Positions 51,155-61,041 of a DNA stretch of 64,000 bases are shown here, piece by piece; the stretch's first letter is position 1, and each line of letters opens with the position of its first letter. The position numbers were made by a program, and so were the translations under genes. The notes under the pieces are model-generated. The model worked only from the letters and a program-made list of their open reading frames with translations. It had not been told where the DNA came from and made no database searches. The stretch spans positions 42,516 through 106,515 of the forward strand of contig JAFUAY010000050.1 in the NCBI GenBank assembly GCA_017460515.1. Reading direction: 5' to 3'. The DNA comes from Prevotella sp. (GTDB lineage Bacteria > Bacteroidota > Bacteroidia > Bacteroidales > Bacteroidaceae).

Positions 51155-52651
51155 CTATTTCTTTTTCACAGGGTCGCAGGTAAGTCCGCAGCCAAGCTTC
51201 TTGAAGATCTTACGGTCTACCTCAGAGAGCATCACCGTGGAGTGAACCTGACAGTTCTGCAGTTGTGGTAGTTGTTCCAGGGCCTTGCGGCATTTCTCCG
51301 CCAGCATTGTGTCCCATTGTCCTGAACGTTCGTCATGCTGTGAGAGCACGCTAAGTGCCACCAGCACCTCGTCGGTATGCAGTCGGGGGTTCTTTCCGCC
51401 CAGGTATTCAATCTTCGTCTTTTGGATAGGCTCGATCATGCTCTGCGGAATCAGCTTCACCTCGTGGTCGATACCAGCCAGGTGCTTCATCGCATTGATG
51501 AGCAGTGCGGCACTACAACCCAGCAGAGGTGACGACTTGGCGGTGATGATAGTACCGTCGGCCAGTTCCATGGCGGCAGCAGTGTGTCCGCTGAGTTCTC
51601 GCTTCGCAGCAGCTGCAACCGTCACGCGGCGATAAGCGGTTGTGATGTGGGCCTGATTGAAGAGCAGCTGAATCTTGTGGATCTCCTCTTCATTGTCAGC
51701 ACCGTCGGCCAACTTGTTTGTGGCATCATAGTAGCGGCGGATAATTTCATCGCGTGAAGCCTGACAGCACACTTCGTCATCGCTGATGCAGAAGCCCACC
51801 ATGTTGACACCCATATCCGTAGGCGACTTGTAGGGACTGCCACCATAGATACCTTCAAAGAGTGCGTTCAGCACAGGGAAGATCTCGATGTCGCGGTTGT
51901 AGTTGACGGCAATCTTGTCGTAAGCCTCCAAGTGGAACGGGTCAATCATGTTCACGTCGTTCAGGTCGGCTGTGGCAGCCTCGTAAGCAATATTGACGGG
52001 ATGCTTCAGTGGCAGGTTCCAGACGGGGAAGGTCTCGAACTTGGCGTAGCCGGCACGTACGCCGCGCTTGTTCTCATTGTAGAGCTGCGACAGGCATACC
52101 GCCATCTTGCCGCTTCCAGGACCGGGGGCGGTAATGATGACCAGCTCGCGTGAGGTCTCCACGTAGTCGTTCTTGCCAAAGCCTTCATCGCTGGCAATGA
52201 GCTCCACATTGTGGGGATAGCCATCTATTAAATAATGTACGTACGACTTAATACCCAGTCGTTCCAAACGGTGGCGGAACTGATCGGCAGCACGCTGACC
52301 ATTGTAATGGGTGATGACTACCGAACCTACCATGAAGTCGCGGCTCATGAACTCATCGCGCAGGCGCAGCACATCTTCATCATAGGTGATGCCCAGGTCG
52401 GAACGTACCTTATTCTTCTCGATATCCTCGGCGCTGACCACGATGACAATCTCCAACTGGTCGCGCAACTGGGCAAACATACGTAGTTTGGAGTCGGGCT
52501 TGAAGCCTGGCAGCACACGTGAGGCATGATGGTCATCGAACAACTTGCCACCCAGTTCCAGATAAAGTTTACCGTCGAACTGAGCAATGCGTTCGCGAAT
52601 ATGTTCCGACTGTATCTTCAGATACTTCTCGTTATCGAATCCTATTTTCAT
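51155..52651 (-). CDS. DUF1846-family protein
   Basis: A 498-residue protein of the DUF1846 family at its usual length. It opens MKIGFDNEKYLKIQSEHIRE and has the diagnostic ITAPGPGSGKMAVCLSQLYN (about 173-192), a P-loop-like glycine-rich segment, and YKSPTDMGVNMVGFCISDDE. The biochemical role of the family is not established; the GSGK segment suggests nucleotide or phosphate binding. It is cytosolic. The next gene downstream on the other strand is menD. Upstream, 24 nt away, is yidC in the same direction, so they may share a transcript. Confidence 0.9.
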   Translation of the reverse strand: MKIGFDNEKYLKIQSEHIRERIAQFDGKLYLELGGKLFDDHHASRVLPGFKPDSKLRMFAQLRDQLEIVIVVSAEDIEKNKVRSDLGITYDEDVLRLRDEFMSRDFMVGSVVITHYNGQRAADQFRHRLERLGIKSYVHYLIDGYPHNVELIASDEGFGKNDYVETSRELVIITAPGPGSGKMAVCLSQLYNENKRGVRAGYAKFETFPVWNLPLKHPVNIAYEAATADLNDVNMIDPFHLEAYDKIAVNYNRDIEIFPVLNALFEGIYGGSPYKSPTDMGVNMVGFCISDDEVCCQASRDEIIRRYYDATNKLADGADNEEEIHKIQLLFNQAHITTAYRRVTVAAAAKRELSGHTAAAMELADGTIITAKSSPLLGCSAALLINAMKHLAGIDHEVKLIPQSMIEPIQKTKIEYLGGKNPRLHTDEVLVALSVLSQHDERSGQWDTMLAEKCRKALEQLPQLQNCQVHSTVMLSEVDRKIFKKLGCGLTCDPVKKK

Positions 52652-52675
52652 TGTTGTCCTACAGTTTTGGAAGGG

Positions 52676-54556
52676 TTAGCGTTTTCCGTTCTGACGCTGG
52701 CGCTGCATCTCCTCAGCCTGCTTCTGCATAGCCTCCAGACGGGCTGCCAGTCCGCTCTGCTTCTTGGGGTTATTCTTGTTCTCCTTGTACTTTGCCTCAA
52801 GTATTGCCAGCAGTTTCGCATCGTCGGTAGTCTTGCGCAGTACCCACATGATGGCTGCTGAGAAGAACAGCGAGACGAAGTAGTAGAAGTTCAGTCCGGC
52901 AGAGTAGTCGTTGAACATGAAGAAGAACATCAGCGGCATCAGATACATCATCCACTGCATCATCTTCATCTGCTCAGCCTGCTGACCCACCATCTGGTCG
53001 CGCTGCTGGCGCATGGTCATGTAGGAGTACAGGATATTGGCCACGCAGAACAGAATACATGTCAGCGAGAGGTGGTCGCCGATGCCCCATATCTGGGTGC
53101 TCCACTCGATGATGGGGTCGTAGGTCGAGAGGTCATCGATCCACAGGAACGACTCGCGGCGCAGTTGGATGGCGTTAGGAACGAAGTTGAACATCGCAAT
53201 CCAGATAGGCATCTGAATGAGCATTGGCAGACATCCGCTCAGGGGCGATACACCATACTGCGAGTAGAGCTGCATCATGGCCTGCTGCTTCTTCATCTGG
53301 TCTTCGGGCTTGTCGAACTCTTTCGTGGCTTCGTCCAATTTTGGCTTCAGCACACGCATCTTGGCGGATGACATATTGCTCTTCTTCACCATCGGGTAGG
53401 TGATGGCCTTCAGCAGCAGCGTGATCAGGATGAGCACGATACCCATGTTGAAGCCGAAGCCTGTCAGCCAGTCGAAGACATAAATCGTGAACCAGCGGTT
53501 GATGATACGGAACAAGGGCCAGCCCAGATAGACCAGCTGTTCCAGGTCGAGGTCCTTACCGAAGCGGCTTTGCTCCTCAACATCCTTGATCAGTCGGAAG
53601 TCGTTGGGACCGATATACATCTCAAACTCGGAAGCCTTCACGCCTGTGGGGTCAAAGGCCGTCTTCAGCTTGGCATCATAGTTCTTCAGATACCCCGTTC
53701 CTTTCTCTTGGGGAACGCTGGTCACTACGGCATTCTTGGCGAAGTCGTCCTTAGAGATCAGCACAGCCGAGAAGAACTGGTTCTTGAAAGCTACCCAGTC
53801 AAGAGACTCGTCCAGAGTCTCCGTTGTCTCGGATGTCTCGTTCAGATAATCCGTGCTTCCACCTTTTTCTTTATATGTGAGTGTGGCGTAACGGTTCTCA
53901 AACATGAAGCCCTTCTCCTGCTGACGGGCACGCGAGGTCCACTCGATGTCCATCTCCTTGTAGTTTGGGGCAAACTGGCCGCTCAGTCCTGTGGCCAGCA
54001 TTGAGAAGTGCAGCATGTAGTCATTGCCCAACTCATACTGGAACGTGATGCTTCCGCCGTTCTGAGCAGGAGCAGTCATCGTCAATGTGCGCTCCGTCTG
54101 GTTAGAAGGCGTGAAGAACAGGTCTTGCGTAATGATGTTGTCGTTCTTGCCTGCCAGAAGGAAGTTCATTTGCTGATCTTTAGCGTCGAAAAGGGTGATG
54201 CGGTCAGCAGAATCCTTGTCCTCAAAGCCCAGGATAACAGCTTTGGTAAGCGTACCGCCCTTGGTTGAGAAAGTCAGCTCCACCTTGCCGTTCTTCAGCA
54301 CGATGTCCTCAGCAGTGCCTGTTGAAGCGGAGAAGAAAAGTGCGGTAGAGTCACCCTGAATAGCTGCGTCAGCCTCTGCCTTGCGTTCTGCCTCGGCCAT
54401 TTTTGCTTTTACCTCAGCATCTTTCTGTATGGCAGAAATGCTGTCCTGCTGGCGCTGATAGGCCTCAAGTTCCTCCTGTGAGGGCTGGTTGTACCAACTG
54501 AAGCCGATAAGTACTAATCCTATTAATACAAATCCGATTAATGTGTCTCTGTTCAT
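52676..54556 (-). CDS. yidC: Membrane protein insertase YidC
   Basis: A 626-residue insertase. It has an N-terminal membrane helix (about 5-20), a coiled linker and a large periplasmic domain (about 70-330). The conserved insertase core (about 370-560) has five helices, including FGFNMGIVLILITLLLKAIT, SPLSGCLPMLIQMPIWIAMF, and the last helices before the basic tail (KKQSGLAARLEAMQKQAEEM) that contacts the ribosome. It inserts inner-membrane proteins alone or with SecYEG. It is followed by the DUF1846 gene. A CAAAGGTA at 54600-54607 provides the -7 box on the minus strand. Confidence 0.95.
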   Translation of the reverse strand: MNRDTLIGFVLIGLVLIGFSWYNQPSQEELEAYQRQQDSISAIQKDAEVKAKMAEAERKAEADAAIQGDSTALFFSASTGTAEDIVLKNGKVELTFSTKGGTLTKAVILGFEDKDSADRITLFDAKDQQMNFLLAGKNDNIITQDLFFTPSNQTERTLTMTAPAQNGGSITFQYELGNDYMLHFSMLATGLSGQFAPNYKEMDIEWTSRARQQEKGFMFENRYATLTYKEKGGSTDYLNETSETTETLDESLDWVAFKNQFFSAVLISKDDFAKNAVVTSVPQEKGTGYLKNYDAKLKTAFDPTGVKASEFEMYIGPNDFRLIKDVEEQSRFGKDLDLEQLVYLGWPLFRIINRWFTIYVFDWLTGFGFNMGIVLILITLLLKAITYPMVKKSNMSSAKMRVLKPKLDEATKEFDKPEDQMKKQQAMMQLYSQYGVSPLSGCLPMLIQMPIWIAMFNFVPNAIQLRRESFLWIDDLSTYDPIIEWSTQIWGIGDHLSLTCILFCVANILYSYMTMRQQRDQMVGQQAEQMKMMQWMMYLMPLMFFFMFNDYSAGLNFYYFVSLFFSAAIMWVLRKTTDDAKLLAILEAKYKENKNNPKKQSGLAARLEAMQKQAEEMQRQRQNGKR

Positions 54557-54700
54557 CTATTTTTAGCGTAATTATTGTTTACATGACAATTTTAAGGTGC
54601 AAAGGTAGAAAATAATTATGAATAATGAATTATTAATTATGATTTTTTTGTAACTTTAGCTGCGCTGAACTTATTTGGCACTCAGAAAAGCACAAATTTA

Positions 54701-54732
54701 TTTGGCTTTTCATTCGTTTTTACGTAACTTTG
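54701..54732 (+). promoter_or_regulatory. Promoter for the DUF3078 gene
   Basis: TTTG at 54701-54704, a 20-nt spacer, and TAACTTTG at 54725-54732. The ATG is only 10 nt beyond the -7 box, so the mRNA would be almost leaderless. Confidence 0.72.
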
Positions 54733-54741
54733 CACTCAGTT

Positions 54742-55920
54742 ATGAAGAGATTATCCTTTTTTGTCGCAGCAATGATGACGCTCAGCGCTCATGCTGCCAA
54801 TCCCACTAACCCCTATAGTGGTAATTATTATCGTCTGTTTACTCCATTGACATTCTATCATTCTGTGGCACAGTCGCAACTGGGCTTGCAGGATTCGCAA
54901 GACGAGATGGAGAATTGTGTTTCATCTGCCTTGATGCACGTCTATATGAAACGTCCCGATCTTGTGAGTGCTACGGAGAGCGACATGCAGGAGTCTGGAC
55001 AGTTGCGTGACGACCTCTCAGCGCCTATCAAGCAGCAAGTGAGCATCGTGAAGGAGACGGCTCCAGAGCCAGAGATGCTGCCAGAAGCTGATCCCGTAGA
55101 GGTGCTGGTGGAGAAGCCGAAGTTCTGGACCCGTAAGGGTGACGGCTACGTGCAGTTCATGCAGAACTACGTCAGCGACAACTGGTACAAGGGCGGTGAG
55201 AGTAACTATGCCGCTGTGGCACAGGTCGTTTTGGAAGCCAACTATGACAACAAACAGCGATTCAAGTGGGACAATAAACTGGAGATGAAACTGGGCTTCC
55301 AGACATCACCCTCGGATACGGTGAATAAGTTCAAGACCAACGAAGACCTGATTCGTCTGACCAGTAAGGTGGGCTTGCAGGCCATCAACAGGTGGTACTA
55401 CACGCTGCAGGTGCAAGCTTGGACGCAGTTCTATCACGGCTTGAAGGCTAATAATACAAAGGTGTTCTCTGACTTTATGTCACCTTTCAACCTCAACGCA
55501 GGTCTCGGTATGGATTATAAAGTGGAGGCGTTCAACAAAAGACTGACGGGTACTGTCAACATGTCGCCCATCGCGGTGAACTATCTGTATGTGGACCGTG
55601 CTGATCTGGCCAAGAGTTTTGGCGTGAAACTGGAAGACGGACATACCCATTCGCTGGTTGATTTCGGTTCGCAGCTGACGGCAAACGTTGAGTGGAAGAT
55701 GAATGATGTAGTAACTTGGAAATCAAGACTTTATGCATATACTTCCTACCATCGTGCATTGCTGGAATGGGAAAATACTTTCGAGCTACGCGTGTCGAAG
55801 TATATCACGGCAAACCTCTTCGTGTTCCCACGTTTGGATGACTCAAACAATCCTGACGACGAACTTGGTTACTGGCAGTTCAAGGAGTACTCTTCGCTGG
55901 GCTTCTCTTATACGTTCTAA
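54742..55920 (+). CDS. DUF3078 outer-membrane-type protein
   Basis: A 392-residue protein. The ATG at 54742 is chosen over an upstream TTG because it starts the signal peptide MKRLSFFVAAMMTLSAHA. After a variable region (about 20-125), the DUF3078 domain begins FWTRKGDGYVQFMQNYVSDN and continues with alternating strands ending in an aromatic residue, FKEYSSLGFSYTF. That is the pattern of an outer-membrane beta barrel. The function of this Bacteroidota family is not established. It is monocistronic, with a very short leader. Confidence 0.82.
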   Translation: MKRLSFFVAAMMTLSAHAANPTNPYSGNYYRLFTPLTFYHSVAQSQLGLQDSQDEMENCVSSALMHVYMKRPDLVSATESDMQESGQLRDDLSAPIKQQVSIVKETAPEPEMLPEADPVEVLVEKPKFWTRKGDGYVQFMQNYVSDNWYKGGESNYAAVAQVVLEANYDNKQRFKWDNKLEMKLGFQTSPSDTVNKFKTNEDLIRLTSKVGLQAINRWYYTLQVQAWTQFYHGLKANNTKVFSDFMSPFNLNAGLGMDYKVEAFNKRLTGTVNMSPIAVNYLYVDRADLAKSFGVKLEDGHTHSLVDFGSQLTANVEWKMNDVVTWKSRLYAYTSYHRALLEWENTFELRVSKYITANLFVFPRLDDSNNPDDELGYWQFKEYSSLGFSYTF

Positions 55921-55921
55921 A

Positions 55922-55987
55922 CGTCGAAGCTAAGGAACGTGCGGAGTGATCCCTAAGAACGCGATGAGTGATCCCTAAGAATGCTCT
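55922..55987. repeat. 22-bp-phased array after the DUF3078 gene
   Basis: Three units start at 55922, 55944 and 55966. The last two share GAGTGATCCCTAAGAA and the first is a diverged copy. The array leads directly into a terminator. Confidence 0.75.
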
Positions 55988-56025
55988 AAGCAAACGAATG
56001 AAACGTTGCTTAGGGCGTTTTTATT
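55983..56025 (+). terminator. Terminator after the DUF3078 gene
   Basis: GCTCTAAGCAA (55983-55993) pairs with 56006-56016 (11 bp, one G-T pair), followed by a T-rich run. It overlaps the 3' end of the convergent gene. Confidence 0.8.
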
Positions 56026-56468
56026 TTGAAGTCGAGCGTCTTGGGCAGTTTCAGCCATTTGCCTTTATTGGGAACCTTGATGACGCTTCCCTTGCCCTGC
56101 GAGAAACGGTAAGTAGAGTCGTTGAGCATCGTAAGTGTTGCCATCAAGTCTTCGCTGCCGAAATCGTTCACCAGTTGCATCGTGGCAGTCTGTCCCTTGA
56201 CTTCAGCTGTCAGCATCACCCAATAGAACGAGTTATAGGGGCGCCCCATATAGCCTGCCAATGAGCCGTAGAGCTCGTGTCCGGGCGCTACCAGTTGCTG
56301 TTTGACAAAGTCAATCTTCATGAACACATCGTACTCCTTATTATATAGTTGACCGCAAAAAGCCACTGGCACTTGCGTGGTACTGTCCTGCTGGGACTTC
56401 TGTGCCGTTGCCGGACAGATGTGAAGAATCAGAGCGAAAAGCAGTGTCGTAAAATGTTGTAATCTCAT
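56010..56468 (-). CDS. Secreted hypothetical protein of 152 residues
   Basis: A small exported protein: a signal peptide (about 1-22, TTLLFALILHICPATAQ) and then a compact beta-rich domain with AFCGQLYNKEYDVFMKIDFV, LYGSLAGYMGRPYNSFYWVM and ATLTMLNDSTYRFSQG. No known family or catalytic site is recognised. It is a periplasmic or surface protein by its signal. Its last six codons lie inside the terminator of the convergent gene. No operon partner is seen. Confidence 0.65.
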   Translation of the reverse strand: MRLQHFTTLLFALILHICPATAQKSQQDSTTQVPVAFCGQLYNKEYDVFMKIDFVKQQLVAPGHELYGSLAGYMGRPYNSFYWVMLTAEVKGQTATMQLVNDFGSEDLMATLTMLNDSTYRFSQGKGSVIKVPNKGKWLKLPKTLDFKIKTP

Positions 56469-56569
56469 AAACGATAATTTTTTGCGGCAAAGATAGTAAA
56501 TCTATATCAAAAAATCATCCAAAGAGAAAAATATGATGCCATTTATTTCTTAATTTAGAAAAATTTAGG

Positions 56570-56577
56570 TAACTTTG
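56570..56577 (+). promoter_or_regulatory. -7 box for the glycogen synthase-phosphorylase pair
   Basis: TAACTTTG 21 nt before the ATG at 56599. The -33 region is AT-rich without a clean TTG. Confidence 0.5.
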
Positions 56578-56598
56578 CACCCAAGATATATTTTAGGT

Positions 56599-58269
56599 AT
56601 GGATAATAGATTATTGAGTCCTGACTTTATTTTTGAGTCGAGTTGGGAAGTTTGTAACAAAGTTGGTGGAATATATACTGTTCTTTCAACTCGAGCCAAG
56701 ACTCTTCAGGACAATTTTAGGGACAAGGTGGTTTTTATCGGACCAGATGTCTGGAAAACTACGGAATGTCCTTATTTCAAAGAAGATGTGTCTCTTTTTG
56801 CCAGTTGGAAATGGACTGCAAAAGAGCAGGGTATCAATGTGAGGGTAGGGCGATGGACCATTCCAGGCGAACCGATTGCAGTACTCGTTGACTTCCAGCC
56901 TTATTTTGAGAAGAAAAATGAAATCTACGGTTGGCTGTGGGAAAAATACGCAGTCGACTCGCTTCATGCTTATGGCGACTATGACGAGGCTTCGATGTTC
57001 TCGTATGCGGCAGGTCTGGTAGTTGAGAGTTTCTTTAACGAAAAGTTTGCCTCGCTTGATGTACAGCCCAAGGTGATTTATCAAGCCAATGAGTGGATGT
57101 GTGGCCTCGGCGCTCTTTACATCAACAACAAACTGCCTCAGATTGGCACGATTTTTACGACCCACGCCACCAGTATCGGTCGTTCGATAGCAGGCAACAT
57201 GAAGCCGTTATACAATTATCTCTTTGCCTACAACGGCGATCAGATGGCTTTCGAGCTGAACATGCAGTCGAAACATTCTATCGAGAAGCAGACAGCATGG
57301 AACGTAGACTGTTTTACAACGGTTAGCGACATCACTGCCAACGAGTGCAAAGAGCTGATTGATAAGCCCGTCGATGTGGTGCTGCCCAACGGATTCGACA
57401 ATAGCTTTGTACCCAAGGCGCAGACGTTCACCCGTAAACGCAAGCAGGCTCGCAGCAAACTGCTGTCTGTGGCAAATGCCTTGCTGGGAGAAAATCTGGC
57501 CGACGATACGCTGATTGTATCTACATCGGGACGCTATGAGTTCCGCAACAAGGGTATCGACGTTTTCATTGAAGCCATGAACAGACTGCGCTTTGACCAG
57601 AATTTGAAGAAGACAGTACTGGCTTTCATAGAAGTGCCAGGATGGGTAGGCGAGCCGCGTCAGGATCTGAAAGAAAGACTGGCGGCTGGATTACCATACG
57701 ATACGCCTCTTGAGACACCTCAGATTACCCACTGGCTCCACAATATGGGCGAGGACAAAGTGCTGGGCATGATGAAGTCGTACGATATGTACAATCGTCA
57801 TGAAGACAAGGTGAAAGTCATTTTCCTGCCCTGCTATCTGGACGGAAATGACGGAATCTTGAATCTTTCCTACTACGATGTGGTGCTGGGTAACGACCTC
57901 TGCATCTATCCTTCGTATTATGAGCCTTGGGGATATACACCGCTGGAGGCAGTAGCATTCAAGGTGCCTTGTATCACAACCGATTTGGCTGGATTCGGCC
58001 TTTGGGCCAACAAGGTGTTCGGTCACTATGGTGAACTGACGGACGGCGTCAAGGTGATACAGCGCACAGACTATAACTACTCGGAGGTGGCCGATGCCAT
58101 CAAGGATACTGTGGCTGAATTCTCGAAGATGACGCAGCATCAGGTTGACGCTTGTCGCAAGGCTGCCGACAAACTGTCGAAGAAAGCCCTCTGGAGCGAG
58201 TTTATCCAGTACTATTACGAGGCATACGACATAGCCTTACAGAAAGCTATGGAAAGATGTGCGAAGTGA
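56599..58269 (+). CDS. Glycogen synthase, GT3 (eukaryote-like) family
   Basis: A 556-residue GT-B enzyme of the GT3 type, not the bacterial GlgA (GT5) type. The N-terminus LLSPDFIFESSWEVCNKVGG carries the donor-loop KVGG. Middle blocks are IYQANEWMCGLGALYINNKL and IFTTHATSIGRSIAGNMKPL. The C-terminal catalytic block is CIYPSYYEPWGYTPLEAVAF with the E-x7-E pair. It extends alpha-1,4-glucan from UDP- or ADP-glucose. The ATG is nine codons after an upstream TTG start that would begin inside the -7 box, so the ATG is preferred. The glucan phosphorylase follows in the same direction. Confidence 0.9.
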   Translation: MDNRLLSPDFIFESSWEVCNKVGGIYTVLSTRAKTLQDNFRDKVVFIGPDVWKTTECPYFKEDVSLFASWKWTAKEQGINVRVGRWTIPGEPIAVLVDFQPYFEKKNEIYGWLWEKYAVDSLHAYGDYDEASMFSYAAGLVVESFFNEKFASLDVQPKVIYQANEWMCGLGALYINNKLPQIGTIFTTHATSIGRSIAGNMKPLYNYLFAYNGDQMAFELNMQSKHSIEKQTAWNVDCFTTVSDITANECKELIDKPVDVVLPNGFDNSFVPKAQTFTRKRKQARSKLLSVANALLGENLADDTLIVSTSGRYEFRNKGIDVFIEAMNRLRFDQNLKKTVLAFIEVPGWVGEPRQDLKERLAAGLPYDTPLETPQITHWLHNMGEDKVLGMMKSYDMYNRHEDKVKVIFLPCYLDGNDGILNLSYYDVVLGNDLCIYPSYYEPWGYTPLEAVAFKVPCITTDLAGFGLWANKVFGHYGELTDGVKVIQRTDYNYSEVADAIKDTVAEFSKMTQHQVDACRKAADKLSKKALWSEFIQYYYEAYDIALQKAMERCAK

Positions 58270-58317
58270 ATGATTGAGAATATATAAATTTTAAATATCT
58301 AATTTATTAATTCAAAG

Positions 58318-60897
58318 ATGAAAATTAAAGTTGATTATGCAAATTCACCTCAGTGGAAAATGCTGACCGTCAAGTCGATCTTGCCTGAGGAATTGATGTG
58401 TTTGGACGAGATTGCCCACAATATGTGGTGGGTATGGAATCATGAGGCTCGTGACCTGTTCCGTGAACTCGATGTAGAAATCTATCACGAAGTGAGACAC
58501 AACCCAGTGATGCTCCTGGAGCGCCTGACCTTTGCCCGTAAGGAAGAAATCCTGAAGGACAAGGCACTGATGAAGCGTATCAAGGACGTTTATGCCAAGT
58601 TCCGTGCATATATGGACGTAAAGCCTGACAAGACTCGTCCCTCAGTAGCCTATTTCTGCATGGAGTACGGTATGCACTCTGCTCTGAAAATCTATTCCGG
58701 CGGTCTTGGTATGCTGGCAGGTGACTATGTGAAAGAGGCCAGTGACTCTAATGTCGACATGTGCGCAGTGGGCTTCCTGTATCGTTTCGGCTACTTCACA
58801 CAGAGCCTCTCAATGGACGGACAGCAGATTGCCAACTACGAGGCACAGAACTTCGGCTCTCTGCCCATTGAGCGTCAGCTTGATAAAGACGGACAGCCCA
58901 TGGTGGTAGACGTACCTTATATGAACTATACCGTTCATGCTTATGTATGGCGTGTCAATGTAGGTCGTGTGAAGCTCTACCTGCTGGATACCGACAACGA
59001 GATGAACTCTGAGTACGACAAGCCCATCACTCACTCACTCTATGGCGGTGACTGGGAGAACCGTTTGAAGCAGGAGATTCTGCTCGGTATCGGTGGTATG
59101 CTGCTGCTGAAGAAGTTGGGCATCAAGAAGGATATCTACCACTGTAATGAGGGTCACGCAGCACTCTGTAACCTGCAGCGTCTTTGCGACTATATCCAGG
59201 AAGACGGTCTGACATTCAATCAGGCTCTGGAGCTCGTTCGTGCAAGTGGTCTGTATACTGTTCATACTCCTGTACCTGCAGGTCACGACTACTTCGACGA
59301 GGGCCTCTTCGGCAAGTATATGGGTGACTATCCCCAGAAGTTGGGAATCACATGGGACGAGTTCATCGGTATGGGACGTACCAATCCCGATGATCACGGT
59401 GAGAAGTTCTGTATGTCAACCTTTGCCTGTAACACCTGTCAGGAGGTTAACGGCGTTTCGAAGCTGCACGGATGGGTTTCACAGAAGATGTTCGCTCCTA
59501 TTTGGAACGGCTACTTCCCAGAGGAGAACCACGTGGGCTATGTGACCAACGGTGTACACTTCCCCACATGGGTGGCTACAGGATGGCTGCAGGATATCTA
59601 TGAGAAATATCTCGATCCCAAATTCATGGACGACCAGTCGAACGAGAAGATGTGGGAAGGTATCTACAACTGTCCTGATGAGGAACTTTGGGCTTGTCGT
59701 CTGAAAATGAAGCAGAATCTGGTATTCTACATCAAGAACCAGTTCCGCGATAAATGGTTGAAGAACCAGGGCGACCCCTCGCGTGTGGTAAGTCTGCTGG
59801 AGAATATGAACCACAACGCATTGGTTATTGGCTTCTGCCGCCGCTTTGCAACCTACAAGCGTGCACACCTGCTGTTCACCGATGAGGCTCGTCTGGCAAA
59901 GATTGTCAATAACCCTGAGCGTCCCGTCATCTTCCTCTTTGCTGGTAAGGCTCACCCCGCCGATGGTGCTGGTCAGGGACTTATCAAGCGTATCTACGAA
60001 ATCAGCCAGCGTCCTGAGTTCCTGGGCAAGATTATCTTCCTTGAGGACTATGACTTCCTGCTGGCTCGCCGCCTCGTCAGTGGTGTTGATATCTGGATGA
60101 ATACTCCTACACGTCCGTTGGAGGCTTCAGGTACATCAGGTGAGAAGGCTGAGATGAACGGTGTTGTCAACCTGTCAGTGAAGGATGGCTGGTGGTTGGA
60201 AGGCTATCGTGAAGGTGCCGGTTGGGCTCTTACCGAGAAGCGTACCTACCAGAACCAGGGACACCAGGATCAGCTCGATGCAGCTACCATCTATGGTCTG
60301 CTGGAGAACGAGATTATTCCTCTGTATTATGACAAGGATAAGAAGGGAGTTTCAAAGGGATGGTGTAAGGTCATCAAGAACTCTATCGCCCAGATTGCTC
60401 CTCACTACACCATGAAGCGTCAGCTCGACGATTACTACAGCAAGTTCTACAACAAGCAGGCTAAGCGTTTTGCTGAGCTTTCTAAGGACAACAACAAGCT
60501 GGCCAAGGATATTGCTCTTTGGAAGGAGACTGTTGCTGAGCGTTGGGATGGTATCAATGTCGTGAAGTGTGAATGGGATATTCCTGCAAGCGGACTTTAT
60601 ACCGGCACACAGTATACCTTGCGTTATGTCATCGATGAGCAAGGTCTTGATGATGCTGTCGCTTTGGAGAAGGTGAATGTCTTTATTAACAAGGAGGGCG
60701 AAGAGAAGGTCTACTCAATCGAGCCTCTGAAGTTGGTGAAGAAGGAGGGTAACAACTATACCTTTGAGGCAGTACTCGCACCACGTCAGGCTGGTGAGTA
60801 CAAGAGTGCCGTTCGTATGTATCCGAAGAACAAGGAACTGCCTCACCGTCAGGACTTCTGCTACGTGAAGTGGTTGGAACTGCCTACAAACATTTAA
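58318..60897 (+). CDS. glgP: Alpha-glucan phosphorylase
   Basis: An 859-residue GT35 phosphorylase of the short bacterial/archaeal alpha-glucan family. The N-terminal DUF3417-like segment (about 1-110) precedes [20 protein letters not shown] (about 108). The pyridoxal-phosphate lysine lies in [11 protein letters not shown] (about 608), and [20 protein letters not shown] follows. A C-terminal beta domain ends the protein. It releases glucose-1-phosphate from glycogen. It follows the GT3 synthase by 48 nt, so synthesis and breakdown are co-transcribed. A strong terminator ends the pair. Confidence 0.93.
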   Translation: MKIKVDYANSPQWKMLTVKSILPEELMCLDEIAHNMWWVWNHEARDLFRELDVEIYHEVRHNPVMLLERLTFARKEEILKDKALMKRIKDVYAKFRAYMDVKPDKTRPSVAYFCMEYGMHSALKIYSGGLGMLAGDYVKEASDSNVDMCAVGFLYRFGYFTQSLSMDGQQIANYEAQNFGSLPIERQLDKDGQPMVVDVPYMNYTVHAYVWRVNVGRVKLYLLDTDNEMNSEYDKPITHSLYGGDWENRLKQEILLGIGGMLLLKKLGIKKDIYHCNEGHAALCNLQRLCDYIQEDGLTFNQALELVRASGLYTVHTPVPAGHDYFDEGLFGKYMGDYPQKLGITWDEFIGMGRTNPDDHGEKFCMSTFACNTCQEVNGVSKLHGWVSQKMFAPIWNGYFPEENHVGYVTNGVHFPTWVATGWLQDIYEKYLDPKFMDDQSNEKMWEGIYNCPDEELWACRLKMKQNLVFYIKNQFRDKWLKNQGDPSRVVSLLENMNHNALVIGFCRRFATYKRAHLLFTDEARLAKIVNNPERPVIFLFAGKAHPADGAGQGLIKRIYEISQRPEFLGKIIFLEDYDFLLARRLVSGVDIWMNTPTRPLEASGTSGEKAEMNGVVNLSVKDGWWLEGYREGAGWALTEKRTYQNQGHQDQLDAATIYGLLENEIIPLYYDKDKKGVSKGWCKVIKNSIAQIAPHYTMKRQLDDYYSKFYNKQAKRFAELSKDNNKLAKDIALWKETVAERWDGINVVKCEWDIPASGLYTGTQYTLRYVIDEQGLDDAVALEKVNVFINKEGEEKVYSIEPLKLVKKEGNNYTFEAVLAPRQAGEYKSAVRMYPKNKELPHRQDFCYVKWLELPTNI

Positions 60898-60933
60898 GAA
60901 GTATTCATTGACCTGAAGGTCAGATAAGAAAAA

Positions 60934-60970
60934 GAGTGCATCACGAATGGTTGTGATGCACTCCTTTTTT
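60934..60970. terminator. Bidirectional terminator between glgP and mscS
   Basis: GAGTGCATCAC (60934-60944) pairs perfectly with GTGATGCACTC (60953-60963), with an A run before and a T run after. Confidence 0.9.
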
Positions 60971-60978
60971 ATTCGTCC

Positions 60979-61041
60979 TAAACGTTTTCTACTTGTTCTT
61001 AAATGATTTCTACTTATTCTTAGATGTTTTCTACTTGTTCT
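60979..61041. repeat. 21-bp tandem array at the 3' end of the MscS gene
   Basis: Three units of exactly 21 bp start at 60979, 61000 and 61021, all with TTTCTACTT and TTCT cores. The third contains the last codons and the stop of the MscS gene. Confidence 0.8.
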
